Shown here piece by piece: positions 41,760-51,170 of a stretch of 64,000 nt of DNA. Below the pieces are notes generated by a model. That model was not told the origin of the DNA, ran no database searches, and was given only the letters and a program-made list of their open reading frames with translations. A program made the translations under genes and the position numbers. Numbering within the stretch: the first letter of the stretch is position 1; every line of letters begins with the position of its first letter. Origin of the DNA: an uncultured Oscillospiraceae bacterium (GTDB taxonomy: Bacteria > Bacillota > Clostridia > Oscillospirales > Oscillospiraceae); contig CAKSWT010000007.1 in NCBI GenBank assembly GCA_934512135.1, positions 1 through 64,000 on the forward strand, given 5' to 3'.

Positions 41760-42638
41760 TTATTCCTCCCTGGTAGGCTTTTGCGCCAGAACCGCCCTGG
41801 CCCGTTCTCCGCTATCCCGGACCAGTCTCCCCAGCACATACCCATGTTCCATTAAAATCTGGCACACCGACGCCTCCTGCCCCATGCCGAACTCAAAGCA
41901 GAGATACCCGCCTGGCTTCAGAATCGGTGTGAAATTCTTCGTAATGGCCCGGTAATAGTCCAGGCCGTCCAGCCCGCCGTACAGCGCCAGCCTCGGCTCA
42001 AAATCCTTCACCGAGGTGTCCAGATGCTCCATCTGTTCTGCGGTGATATAGGGCGGGTTGGAGACAATCAAATCGTATTTTCCCAGGAACCGCGGCGGTT
42101 CCTCCCGCACGTCCAGCTCAATGCAGCTGACCCGCCCGGCCAGGTGATTGTCCTGAATGTTCTTTTTGGCCACCCGAATGGCCTCCGGGGAAATCTCTCC
42201 CAGCGTCACCCGGGCATCCTTCACCTGGGCGGCAATGGCCAGGCCAATGCATCCTGAGCCGGCGCAAAGATCCAGGATCCGGGGATTCTGGGGCAACTGC
42301 AGGGACTTCCCAATGGCCAGCTCACACACTGCCTCGGTGTCGTCCCGGGGAATCAGCACATCCCGGGTCACGTTTAAGGTGAGCCCGTGGAACTCCCACT
42401 GTCCCAGAATATAGGCCAGGGGCTCTCCATTGATATGCCGCTGCACCAGTTCATTGGTTTTGTCAATGTCCCGCTGAAACACAGTCAGAGGAAAATCCGC
42501 CACCAGCTGCGCCACCGTACGGTCCGTGGCCACGGCCACCAGCTGACGGGCTGTAAATTCGGCGGTCTCTCCGTCCACCTGCCGCAGCAGCTGGCGGGCC
42601 GCCTTGTAAAGATCATGATAACTGCACTTGACATCCAT
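41760..42638 (-). CDS. prmC: Release factor glutamine N5-methyltransferase
   Basis: 292 residues. N-terminal helical domain (1-80), SAM site LDLCAGSGCIGLAIA near 130 and the NPPYITAEQM catalytic motif near 195. PrmC methylates the GGQ glutamine of release factors RF1 and RF2. Three bases separate it from the DUF1385 gene and two from recA. prfA, its usual neighbour, is not adjacent. Confidence 0.94.
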   Translation of the reverse strand: MDVKCSYHDLYKAARQLLRQVDGETAEFTARQLVAVATDRTVAQLVADFPLTVFQRDIDKTNELVQRHINGEPLAYILGQWEFHGLTLNVTRDVLIPRDDTEAVCELAIGKSLQLPQNPRILDLCAGSGCIGLAIAAQVKDARVTLGEISPEAIRVAKKNIQDNHLAGRVSCIELDVREEPPRFLGKYDLIVSNPPYITAEQMEHLDTSVKDFEPRLALYGGLDGLDYYRAITKNFTPILKPGGYLCFEFGMGQEASVCQILMEHGYVLGRLVRDSGERARAVLAQKPTREE

Positions 42639-42641
42639 GGC

Positions 42642-43580
42642 TTACCAGTCGTCCGCCCCTTCCTGCTCCGGAATCACTTCCTCCATGGCAGCGATCGCAC
42701 ACTGAATCATACTGTCATCGGGCTCGTTGGTGGTAAACTTCTGGAACCACATGCCCGGCGCCGTCAGCGCCCGGGTAAAGGCATTATCGTGGCGCCCCAC
42801 CAGACGGTTGAATTCATAGCTGATGGCCACCACCGGGAACAGCAGCAGCAGGTGGCAAAACATCCGCAGCAAGGTGTTGCCCACCTGAATCACGCTGCCC
42901 ACCAGAATGCTGATGATAATCACCACAAAGAGAAAGCTGGTGCCGCAGCGGGGGTGGAATCTGGTGCAGGGCCGAACATTTTCCACCGTCAAGGGCAGCC
43001 CCATCTCGTAGCATTTGATGGTCTTGTGCTCCGCCCCGTGGTAGGAGAACACCCGACGCATATCCGGGAGCTTGCTGATGGCGGCCATATACCCGGTGAA
43101 AATCACGATTTTTACCAGGCCCTCGCAGAGATTGCGCAGCAGGTAGTTGTCATGGATGGGCCGCACCAGCCCCACCAGGAAGGTGGGCAGCAGCATAAAC
43201 AGTCCCACCGAAAACAGGATGCCCATCAGCACCGCCAGGTAGATCACCAGGGACTCCAGCTTCTCCGAGCTGATATGGCGGCCGAGCCACTGCTCAAATT
43301 TGCTTGGCTGGGCCTCCTCTTCCTCCGGGTAGAAGGACGCGGAATACATCAGCGCCTTGACCCCGGCCACCATGGAGCCGCCGAAATTCACAACCCCGCG
43401 GATCAGGGGCCACCCCAAAATGGGATACCGGTCCTTGATAAAATGCAGCTCCTCGGTTTTCAGGACGATTTTCCCATCTTGATCCCGTACGGCAATGGCC
43501 TGCCGGAAGGGCCCCCGCATAAGGATTCCTTCGATGAGCGCCTGACCTCCGATGCTTGTCCGTTTTTCTTGATTTGCCAC
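42642..43580 (-). CDS. DUF1385 membrane protein (YqhQ-like)
   Basis: 312 residues. Family hallmarks are IGGQALIEGILMRGP near the start and SYHGAEHKTIKCYE then RFHPRCGTSFLFVVIIISI in the middle; three to four transmembrane helices follow. Function unknown, though the conserved His/Glu/Lys/Cys motif suggests an active or metal site facing the membrane. The GTG at 43580 is preferred because AAAGGAAA lies seven bases upstream; an in-frame ATG at 43607 has a weaker site. It lies immediately before prmC, a common pairing in Clostridia. Confidence 0.85.
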   Translation of the reverse strand: MANQEKRTSIGGQALIEGILMRGPFRQAIAVRDQDGKIVLKTEELHFIKDRYPILGWPLIRGVVNFGGSMVAGVKALMYSASFYPEEEEAQPSKFEQWLGRHISSEKLESLVIYLAVLMGILFSVGLFMLLPTFLVGLVRPIHDNYLLRNLCEGLVKIVIFTGYMAAISKLPDMRRVFSYHGAEHKTIKCYEMGLPLTVENVRPCTRFHPRCGTSFLFVVIIISILVGSVIQVGNTLLRMFCHLLLLFPVVAISYEFNRLVGRHDNAFTRALTAPGMWFQKFTTNEPDDSMIQCAIAAMEEVIPEQEGADDW

Positions 43581-43645
43581 TGTGTAATTTCCTTTCTTTT
43601 CACCTCCCATGGCATCATACCACAGGAGGTGTCCCATAAATCGGA

Positions 43646-45067
43646 TTATGCCGGCAGATGAATGGTGACTTCACAGCCCCCTTGGCCATCGGCGGCGTTG
43701 GCAATGTCCAGCTGGCCGCCGTGCATGGCGACAATCTCCTCGCAGACCGCCAGGCCGATGCCGCTGCCTCGGGCCTTGGAGGACCCCTTGTAGAACTTCT
43801 TTTTCACCAGAGGAAGCTCCTCCTCCGGGATGCCGGGGCCGTAGTCCCGAATGGTGACGGCTACCTCTCCCTCGCCTCGATGGATGCCGCAGACCACCCG
43901 GCCTCCCTCTCCGCCGTATTTGGCGGCATTGTCCAGAATATTCAGGAATACCTGCTTCATCCGCTCCGGATCGCAGCTGACCTCCGGAATCTCCTCGTCG
44001 GTTTCCTCATAGACCAGCTCGATTCCGTCCTGCTTCAGCCGGTTGCCGTACATAAAAATCGTGTCCTCAAAGACCCCGCGCAGGTCTGCCTGCTCCACGT
44101 TGAGCTTAAACCGTCCGTCCTGAATCCGGGAAAACTCCAGCAGCTCCTCCACCAGGGAGGTGAGCCGTTTTGTCTCCTTGAGCATGGTGATGATGCCCCG
44201 GCGGGTCTCCACCGGGTCCATGGCCTCTCCGGAGATCAGTGTCTCCCCCCAGCCGGAAATCGCCGTAAGCGGCGTCCGAAGCTCATGGGAGACAGAGGAC
44301 AAAAACTCCGACTGCATCTTTTCGGTCTGGGAGATCTGAAGGGAGAGGTTGTTGATGGCCCGGGCCAGTTCCCCGATCTCGTCGTCCCCCTCCGCAAACT
44401 TCTTTTGAATCTGGGTGCCATAGCCCCCTGCGGCGATTCGCTTGGCGGTCTCGGTGATCTCTCCCACCGGCGTCACAATGGAGTGGATAAAGTACATGCC
44501 GGTAAACCAGATCAGCAAAATCACCATCACCGCCAGCAGCACCGCTGCCCCGCTTAAAATGAGGATCTGTCTGTCCACCAGCCGGAGGCTGGTCACATAC
44601 CGCAGCACCCCTGCCACCTCGCCGCCGGAGTAGGCCACCGGTCCGGACACCGCCATAATCCGTTCCCCGGTTCCCGGGTCCCGGCCGGTGTACACGGTGA
44701 TCTCCCGGTTCTCAATGGCCCCTCTCACATCCTCTGTCTGGGGCCGTGTCCCGGCGGCCAAGCCAAAGGAGGAACTGAGAATCTCACCGTCTCCGCTGAG
44801 GAACTCCAGCTCCAGGGTGTTTTTTTCATCGAAGTCCTGGGTAAATTGATAGATGCTGTTGTAAAACTCCTCGTCAGAGGCGGATACATAGTTTTCAAAA
44901 AAATCCGTGGTGGTCTTGAGCTTGGCCTCCAGGCCCCCTCGCATGGTGCTGTAGTAAAAGCCCGAGATGGCCAGCGTCACCGTCGCAATGGCCACCACGA
45001 CCACCGCCGCCATAATGCTGACGTTGTTGACCAGCCAACGGTGTCGGATTCCGGAAGTTTTTTTCAT
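43646..45067 (-). CDS. Sensor histidine kinase
   Basis: 473 residues from the ATG at 45067 (an earlier ATG at 45094 would overlap the regulator gene). Two transmembrane helices (about 15-40 and 165-190) bracket an extracytoplasmic sensor domain. HAMP follows (PVGEITETAKRIAAGGYG), then HisKA with SSVSHELRTPLTAISGW and HATPase boxes NILDNAAKYGGEGG, YGPGIPEEEL and GSGIGLAVCEEIV. Paired with the response regulator directly upstream. Signal unknown. Confidence 0.94.
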   Translation of the reverse strand: MKKTSGIRHRWLVNNVSIMAAVVVVAIATVTLAISGFYYSTMRGGLEAKLKTTTDFFENYVSASDEEFYNSIYQFTQDFDEKNTLELEFLSGDGEILSSSFGLAAGTRPQTEDVRGAIENREITVYTGRDPGTGERIMAVSGPVAYSGGEVAGVLRYVTSLRLVDRQILILSGAAVLLAVMVILLIWFTGMYFIHSIVTPVGEITETAKRIAAGGYGTQIQKKFAEGDDEIGELARAINNLSLQISQTEKMQSEFLSSVSHELRTPLTAISGWGETLISGEAMDPVETRRGIITMLKETKRLTSLVEELLEFSRIQDGRFKLNVEQADLRGVFEDTIFMYGNRLKQDGIELVYEETDEEIPEVSCDPERMKQVFLNILDNAAKYGGEGGRVVCGIHRGEGEVAVTIRDYGPGIPEEELPLVKKKFYKGSSKARGSGIGLAVCEEIVAMHGGQLDIANAADGQGGCEVTIHLPA

Positions 45068-45071
45068 GAAA

Positions 45072-45758
45072 TCAGGCGCCCCACTTATAGCCATAGCCCC
45101 ACACCGTTGTAATATACACCGGGTTGGAGGTATCGTCCTCGATCTTAATCCGCAGCCGCCGAATATTGACGTCCACGATTTTCAGCTCTCCGTCGTAGTC
45201 CCGGCCCCAAACTGCCGCCAGAATATCCTCTCGGGACAGGGCCCGGCCGGGGTTCTGCATAAACAGCTTCACAATGGAATACTCCACCTGGGTCAGCTTA
45301 ATCTTCTCCCCGCCCTTTTCCAGGGTACGGTTTCGGGTATTGAGCACAAAGGGCCCCTGCCGGATTTCCTCCGTAGGGGTGTTGGCCTCTCCGCCGATCC
45401 GCCGGTACAGGGCATCCACCCGGGCCAGCAGCTCCGCCGGGGAGAAGGGCTTTGTCACATAGTCGTCTGCCCCGGTCATCAAGCCCGTGACCTTATCCAT
45501 CTCCTGGGTTCTGGCGGTGAGCATAATAATGCCGATGGACTTATTGGTGGCCCGCACGGTACGGCAGACCTCAAAGCCGTCCATACCCGGCAAATTGATG
45601 TCAAAAATAGCCACGCCGGTATCCGGGTTCTTACGGAGCAGGTCCAATGCCTCCTCCCCGGTACCGGCCTCCATGACGTCATATCCGGCTCTGCGGAGGT
45701 TAATGACCACAAAGCCGCGAATGCTGACCTCATCTTCCAGAATCAATACTTTTTTCAT
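45072..45758 (-). CDS. OmpR/PhoB-family response regulator
   Basis: 228 residues. Receiver domain with phospho-acceptor Asp53 in VAIFDINLPGMDG, Thr in MLTARTQ and Lys in DYVTKPFSP; C-terminal winged helix (about 130-228) ending VYITTVWGYGYKWG. Encoded between the lipoprotein (gap 17 bases) and its kinase. Its targets are unknown. Confidence 0.95.
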   Translation of the reverse strand: MKKVLILEDEVSIRGFVVINLRRAGYDVMEAGTGEEALDLLRKNPDTGVAIFDINLPGMDGFEVCRTVRATNKSIGIIMLTARTQEMDKVTGLMTGADDYVTKPFSPAELLARVDALYRRIGGEANTPTEEIRQGPFVLNTRNRTLEKGGEKIKLTQVEYSIVKLFMQNPGRALSREDILAAVWGRDYDGELKIVDVNIRRLRIKIEDDTSNPVYITTVWGYGYKWGA

Positions 45759-45775
45759 GGTTTGTTCCCTCTATT

Positions 45776-47110
45776 TCATGAGTTTTGGGCGTCTCGTCCG
45801 GCCTCGGACGGACTGCTGCCAACAAGATGAAACATCTCCGACACCTGGGAGATATTCACAGTCCCCTCCCAGGTCTCCGCTGCGGCCAGTGTCACCGCAT
45901 ACATCGTCTCGCTGTCATTGTACAAAATCGTCAGGCTGTTTTCCTGGGCGTAGGTCTGCCGCCGGCTTCCCCGCAGGGTATACAGCGTCAACATCTCCTG
46001 GGGAGACTTTCCCGTTTCCCTCCGGAAGAAGGTCACCGTACTCACATCCTGAGACTCTGCCTCCCCCTTGACGGTCAGCACCTGGCTCCACGACTCCGGC
46101 AGCTTCATATACCATTGCCCTGCGCCATCCTGATAGGTGCTGTAGGAACGGCTCCAGCGCTCCGCCCCATCCAGGCTGTACCAATCCACCACCTGCTCCG
46201 CTGCGGTATCCCGGTCATAGGCGGGAAGGGTCCGGACCCGAGGCAGCTCCAGACATCCGTCCTCATCCAGATCCGCCGGATAAATCAACCGGCCCTGGAT
46301 GGTGGTGACATCCGACTGCTCCCAATGGATTTCGTGGAGGGCCCGGTCTTTGACGGTAAGGGCCTCTACCAACAGTCCCCCCTCCCCGGATACCCCGGAG
46401 AACACCACGCCCCGAACATGCTCCGACAGCACGCCCGTTTTTACATTCCGAAGATTTTCATAGGAAAAGGGCAGCTGCGTCTCTCCGATTCTCTGGAGCT
46501 GGCCCTTCTGCCCGTCGTAGCATTCTACCGTGGCGGGGCCATCCGTTCCGCTGCCGCCTACACAAAGCATTTCCATCAGACCGTCATTGTCCAAATCCGC
46601 CAGCGCATACCTGGCGCAGCCCACATTCAGCAGGGTCTCCACGGTGCCGTCCTGATAGCCGGTGACCTGTACCGCCTGGGCCACAGATTCGCTGACCTGA
46701 TAGGTGACCACCAGCTCCAGATTCCCCAGGCCGTCCAGATCCACATATTCCACGCTGGACACCGCCGCACCGGCGCCGTCGATCACCGCCGCCGGCTCGT
46801 AGACCCCGCTGGCTTTGGAAAAAATATAAATCTTCACCTGGCCGTAGTCGGCGCCCCGGAAGAAGGCAACGGCCTCGTCCTGCCCATCCCCATTCAGGTC
46901 CATCAGCTGGACGGGCTCCTGTCTGGCCCCGGCATTGGGGGCCGCATAGTTGTATCCCTCCGCCAGCACATCATTCAGGGCCTCCTGCAGATCGTAATAA
47001 TCCTCCGTGGCCCGGGGCAGGGCATAGAGCTCCTGGTAGGACAGCCCGGAGCATCCGGTCAAAGCCCCCAGCAAAAGCACCAGGGGCAGAACTCCCACGA
47101 TTCGTTTCAA
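45776..47110 (-). CDS. Lipoprotein with VCBS/FG-GAP-like repeats
   Basis: 444 residues from a TTG at 47110, which has AAAGGGGGG upstream. Lipoprotein signal ends LLGALTGC (Cys20). Repeated acidic units (LMDLNGDGQDEAVAFF, YVDLDGLGNLELVVTYQ, LADLDNDGLMEMLCVGG, PADLDEDGCLELPRV) resemble calcium-binding VCBS/FG-GAP blades, so a beta-propeller outside the membrane is likely. It is the first gene of the operon with the response regulator and sensor kinase and could supply a signal to the kinase; that link is inferred from position only. Confidence 0.8.
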   Translation of the reverse strand: MKRIVGVLPLVLLLGALTGCSGLSYQELYALPRATEDYYDLQEALNDVLAEGYNYAAPNAGARQEPVQLMDLNGDGQDEAVAFFRGADYGQVKIYIFSKASGVYEPAAVIDGAGAAVSSVEYVDLDGLGNLELVVTYQVSESVAQAVQVTGYQDGTVETLLNVGCARYALADLDNDGLMEMLCVGGSGTDGPATVECYDGQKGQLQRIGETQLPFSYENLRNVKTGVLSEHVRGVVFSGVSGEGGLLVEALTVKDRALHEIHWEQSDVTTIQGRLIYPADLDEDGCLELPRVRTLPAYDRDTAAEQVVDWYSLDGAERWSRSYSTYQDGAGQWYMKLPESWSQVLTVKGEAESQDVSTVTFFRRETGKSPQEMLTLYTLRGSRRQTYAQENSLTILYNDSETMYAVTLAAAETWEGTVNISQVSEMFHLVGSSPSEAGRDAQNS

Positions 47111-47150
47111 TGTCCGCCCCCCTTTCAAATCCAGATAACTATACAGGCTA

Positions 47151-47159
47151 ATTATATCA
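47151..47159 (-). promoter_or_regulatory. Extended -10 promoter of the lipoprotein-two-component operon
   Basis: Minus strand TGATATAAT (47151-47159): a perfect extended -10 (TGnTATAAT) with no good -35 at 17 bases. It lies 40 bases upstream of the TTG start. Confidence 0.65.
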
Positions 47160-47211
47160 CATTCTGTTACGGATTCCTAGGCTTTTTGTAAATTCCTCCG
47201 GGGATTTTTAA

Positions 47212-47237
47212 CCCCCTGCGGAGGTCTCCGCAGGGGG
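47212..47237 (-). terminator. Terminator hairpin after dnaE
   Basis: Perfect 12-base stem CCCCCTGCGGAG / CTCCGCAGGGGG with a 2-base loop, nine bases after the dnaE stop. The minus strand continues TTAAAAAT, not a U-run, so efficiency is uncertain. Confidence 0.6.
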
Positions 47238-47245
47238 TCGCTTCT

Positions 47246-50200
47246 CTATTTTGGCACAACATTTTCCTGACCCAGCTGCTCCGTCAGCTCCGCCAGCAGC
47301 ATCGGGTCCATCAGGCACAGTGTCCCCACTCGCTGGCGGGTATCCGCATAGAACAGTACGGTTTGGGTTCGCCCGGGGAACATCTGCAAAATCGCCCGGA
47401 TCTTCCTGTCCTGGCGGCTGCCCATGGTGTCCAGCCGAAGATATAGGGTCTTGATCTGCTTCTGGGGCACCGGCTGGGCCTCCGGCGCCTCCGTCCCCAC
47501 ATCCTCCAGGGGAATGGCGCTGTCCGTCATAAGCTGGGGCTCCTTTTCATCTCGGACAGAGATCCGCCCCTTTACCAGCACCGCCTGATTTTCCACCAGG
47601 CAGCCTCCGTACTGTCCCAGCACCCGGGAGAAGCACAGCAGCTCCATGGATCCGGTGTCATCCTCCAGGGTGACATAGGCCATCAGGGAGTTGTTCTTGG
47701 TGGTTTTGCTCTTTACCCTGGTCACCACCCCCGCCAGAGCCACCGTCTGTCCGTCCTGGAATTTTCCGGTTTCCGTCTCCCCAAAGGCCCCCAGCACCGA
47801 GGCAATGGTCACCGCCCCGGCCTGCCGCACCTTCTCCCGGTAGTCGTCCATGGGATGTCCCGAGAGATACAGTCCGGTGGTCTCCTTTTCCATGTTCATC
47901 TTTTCCCGGGCCGACAGCTCCGGGATGTCAGGCATCGGCACCGCCGTCTGGGGCCTGTCCTCCTCCTGCTCCAGCATATCAAACAGCCCCAGCTGTCCCT
48001 CCAGATTCCGCTTTCTACTGTCCGCCACAGAGCTCATCACCAGCTCATAGACCTGGAGCAGCTGGCTGCGGAAGGCGCCAAAGCAGTCCATGGCCCCGCA
48101 TTTGATGAGATTTTCCACGGCTCGCTTGTTGAGGTCCGCATCTGCCAGCCTCCGGCAGAAATCCTCCAGGGAGAGATAGGGACCGCTGCGCTCCCGCTCC
48201 TCCATGAGCTTTTTCACAAAGCCCATGCCGATGTTCTTTATCGCCCCCAGGCCAAATCGAATGCCTGTCTCTCCCACGGTGAACTGGTCGTCCGAGGTAT
48301 TCACATCCGGCGGCAGCAGGGCAATATTCAACTCCTTGCACTCGGCGATATATTCCGAAATCTTGGTGGTGTTGTCCAGCACCGAGGTCATCAGCGCCGC
48401 CATATATTCCTTGGGATAGTGGCATTTGAGATAAGCCGTCTGGTAGGCCACCAGGGCATAGCACACCGCATGGGCTTTATTGAAGGCATAGGAGGCAAAG
48501 TCCAGCATCTGGTCGTAGATGGCGTTGGCCGTGACCTCCGGCACCCCGTTTTTCAGCGCACCGCAGATGCTCCGCGCCGGGTCTCCGTGGACAAAGGTCT
48601 GCCGCTCTGCCTCAATGACCGCTTGCTTCTTTTTGGACATGGCCCGTCGAATGTTGTCCGCCTGGGGCAGGCTGTAGCCTCCCAAGCTCTGGAAGATTTC
48701 AATGACCTGCTCCTGATACACAATGACGCCGTAGGTAACCGCCAGAATCGGCTCCAAGGAGGGATGCGCATACTGCACCGCCTTGGGGTTGTGTTTGTTG
48801 GCAATAAACTTCGGAATGGCATCCATGGGTCCCGGCCGATACAGGGCCACAATGGCGGTGAGGTCCTCCACGCTCTGGGGCTGGAGTCCCACACAGACTC
48901 CGGTCATGCCGGTGGACTCCATCTGAAACACGCCGGAGGTCCGTCCGGCAGAGAGCATCTCGTAGGTAGCCTGGTCCCCGTCCTGGATTTGGTGAATGTC
49001 AAAGTCCGGCACCCGCCGATGAATGAGCTTTTCCGCATCGTCAATGACCGTCAGGTTCCGCAGTCCCAGGAAGTCCATTTTCAGCAGGCCCAACTCCTCC
49101 ACCGTGGTCATGGTATACTGGATGACCACCGTGTCGTCGTTTTTGGACAGCGGCACATAGTGATACACCGGTTCCTTGGTAATGACCACCGCCGCCGCAT
49201 GGGTGGAGGTATTCCTGGGCATCCCCTCCACCTCCATGGCCGTGTCAATGAGCTGTCTCACCTTGGGCTCGGCATCATAGCGGGCCTTCAGCTGGGCAGA
49301 CATCTTCAGCGCATCCGCCAGCGTGATGTTCAGCGTCCCCGGCACCAGCCGGGCCACCTGATCCACCTCCGCATAGCTCATGTCCAGCGCCCGGCCCACG
49401 TCCCGGACCGCCCCCTTGGCCTTCATGGTGCCAAAGGTGACAATCTGGGCCACATTGTCCTTTCCATACTTCTCCGTGACATAGTCAATGACCTCCTGCC
49501 GCCGGTTGACGCAGAAGTCAATGTCAATATCCGGCATGGTCACACGGCCGGGGTTCAAAAACCGTTCAAAGTACAGGCTGTATTTCAGCGGGTCCATATC
49601 CGTAATATCCATGCAATACGAGACCATGCTGCCTGCGGCGCTGCCGCGGCCCGGTCCCACAGGGATCCCGCTGTTTTTCGCAAAGCCCACATAGTCCGCC
49701 ACAATGAGGAAGTAGTTCACAAACCCCATCTGCCGAATCATGTCCATTTCATACCGAAGCTGCTGCTTCTCCTGTTCACCGCCCTCCGGGTACCGCCGGG
49801 CAAAGCCCTCCCAGCAGAGCTTTTCAAAATACTGGTCGTTGGTATAGCCCTCCGGAGGGAAGAAGTCCGGCAGGTGATAGTGGCCGAACTCGAAGTCCAC
49901 CTGGCATCGTTCCGCAATCCGCGCGGTGTTCTCCAGGGCCTCCCGGTCCTCCGGAAACAGCGCCGCCATCTCCTCCTCGCTTTTGATGTAAAACTCCTGG
50001 GTCTCAAACTTCATACGGTCCGGATCGTCCACGGTTTTCTGCATTTGGATGCACATCAGCACATCCTGCATGCTGGCATCCTCCTTGGTGATATAGTGGG
50101 CGTCATTGGTAACCACCATGGGCAGTCCCGTATCCCGGGCGATCCGCCGCAGGCCCCGGTTCACCGCAGGCTGCTGGGCGTATCCGTGGTCCTGCATCTC

Positions 50201-50716
50201 CAGGTAAAAATGGTCCGGGCCAAAGATGTCCGCCATCCTTTTTGCCGCCTCCAGGGCCCCGTCGTAGTCCTCCGACAGAAGCTTCCGGGGCAGCTCTCCG
50301 GCCAGGCAGGCGGACAGGGCAATCAGCCCCTCATGATGCTCCTCCAGCAGCGCATAGTCCACCCGGGGCTTGGCGTAAAAGCCATTTAAAAAGGCCTGGG
50401 ACACCATATAGCAGAGGTTCTGGTAGCCGGTCATGTTTTCGCACAGCAGCACCAGATGATAGCTCTCGTTGTCAATGCCGTGAACTCGGTCATGGCGGCT
50501 TCTAGGGGCCACATAGACCTCACAGCCGATGATGGGCCGCACCCCCGCCGCCTTGGCCGCCTTATAAAAGTCAATGACGCCGTACATGGCGCCATGGTCT
50601 GTAATGGCAACGGCAGTCTGTCCCAGCTCCTTCACCCGGCCCATGAGCTTGCCAATGCGGCATGCCCCGTCCAGGAGGCTGTATTCCGTATGCACATGCA
50701 AATGGACAAAGGCCAT
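47246..50716 (-). CDS. dnaE: DNA polymerase III subunit alpha (DnaE type)
   Basis: 1156 residues. N-terminal PHP domain (HLHVHTEYSLLDGACR, about 1-200), polymerase palm with PVGPGRGSAAGSMVSY near 350 and the catalytic MPDIDIDFC near 395, fingers and tandem HhH region (about 800-880), and an OB-fold (about 985-1070). ATG after AGGAAG. This is DnaE, not PolC, so it acts in lagging-strand extension in organisms that also have PolC. It ends the operon that starts at murB. Confidence 0.97.
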   Translation of the reverse strand: MAFVHLHVHTEYSLLDGACRIGKLMGRVKELGQTAVAITDHGAMYGVIDFYKAAKAAGVRPIIGCEVYVAPRSRHDRVHGIDNESYHLVLLCENMTGYQNLCYMVSQAFLNGFYAKPRVDYALLEEHHEGLIALSACLAGELPRKLLSEDYDGALEAAKRMADIFGPDHFYLEMQDHGYAQQPAVNRGLRRIARDTGLPMVVTNDAHYITKEDASMQDVLMCIQMQKTVDDPDRMKFETQEFYIKSEEEMAALFPEDREALENTARIAERCQVDFEFGHYHLPDFFPPEGYTNDQYFEKLCWEGFARRYPEGGEQEKQQLRYEMDMIRQMGFVNYFLIVADYVGFAKNSGIPVGPGRGSAAGSMVSYCMDITDMDPLKYSLYFERFLNPGRVTMPDIDIDFCVNRRQEVIDYVTEKYGKDNVAQIVTFGTMKAKGAVRDVGRALDMSYAEVDQVARLVPGTLNITLADALKMSAQLKARYDAEPKVRQLIDTAMEVEGMPRNTSTHAAAVVITKEPVYHYVPLSKNDDTVVIQYTMTTVEELGLLKMDFLGLRNLTVIDDAEKLIHRRVPDFDIHQIQDGDQATYEMLSAGRTSGVFQMESTGMTGVCVGLQPQSVEDLTAIVALYRPGPMDAIPKFIANKHNPKAVQYAHPSLEPILAVTYGVIVYQEQVIEIFQSLGGYSLPQADNIRRAMSKKKQAVIEAERQTFVHGDPARSICGALKNGVPEVTANAIYDQMLDFASYAFNKAHAVCYALVAYQTAYLKCHYPKEYMAALMTSVLDNTTKISEYIAECKELNIALLPPDVNTSDDQFTVGETGIRFGLGAIKNIGMGFVKKLMEERERSGPYLSLEDFCRRLADADLNKRAVENLIKCGAMDCFGAFRSQLLQVYELVMSSVADSRKRNLEGQLGLFDMLEQEEDRPQTAVPMPDIPELSAREKMNMEKETTGLYLSGHPMDDYREKVRQAGAVTIASVLGAFGETETGKFQDGQTVALAGVVTRVKSKTTKNNSLMAYVTLEDDTGSMELLCFSRVLGQYGGCLVENQAVLVKGRISVRDEKEPQLMTDSAIPLEDVGTEAPEAQPVPQKQIKTLYLRLDTMGSRQDRKIRAILQMFPGRTQTVLFYADTRQRVGTLCLMDPMLLAELTEQLGQENVVPK

Positions 50717-50736
50717 TGAACTTCCTCCTTTTCCGG

Positions 50737-51153
50737 CTATGGGTTCTTCCGCCCCGCCCGCAGACGCATCCAGCGCTCCGCCGCCCGCAGGGTCCGCTTA
50801 TCATTCTCAAAGGTCAGCGCCCGAAGGGCCTGCTGATAGGGGAGCACCAGGACCTTGAGAAATTCCTCGGGGTTGCGATGGGCCTCCTGCCGCTGAAACT
50901 CCGCCAGAAAGTACACCACCCGCTTGTCGTTGCCGTTTGGCATATGGTACAGGACCGTCCGGCGGAATCCGGGGACGAGTCTGGCCGTAACGCAGGTCTC
51001 CTCCCGGACCTCCCGAAGGGCCGTTTCCCGCTCACTCTCTCCCTGCTCCATATGCCCCTTGGGCAGACCGATATAGCCGCCCTTTACCAACACATAATAC
51101 CGTGCCTGGTCCTTCTCCGTAACCAGCACCGCACCGCAGGATCGCTCCAGCAT
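50737..51153 (-). CDS. NUDIX hydrolase
   Basis: 138 residues. The Nudix box GHMEQGESERETALREVREET (G-x5-E-x7-REVREET) is complete, with metal-binding glutamates. The N-terminal RSCGAVLVTEKD and LPKGH segments resemble bis(5'-nucleosyl)-tetraphosphatases of the MutT family. Substrate not established. It lies between whiA (17 bases) and dnaE (20 bases). Confidence 0.93.
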   Translation of the reverse strand: MLERSCGAVLVTEKDQARYYVLVKGGYIGLPKGHMEQGESERETALREVREETCVTARLVPGFRRTVLYHMPNGNDKRVVYFLAEFQRQEAHRNPEEFLKVLVLPYQQALRALTFENDKRTLRAAERWMRLRAGRKNP

Positions 51154-51170
51154 GCCCCTTCCTCCCCTTC

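Noticed and set aside
47855..50389. An 844-codon plus-strand frame opposite dnaE
   Set aside because: Histidine/glycine-rich translation lying wholly antisense to dnaE.
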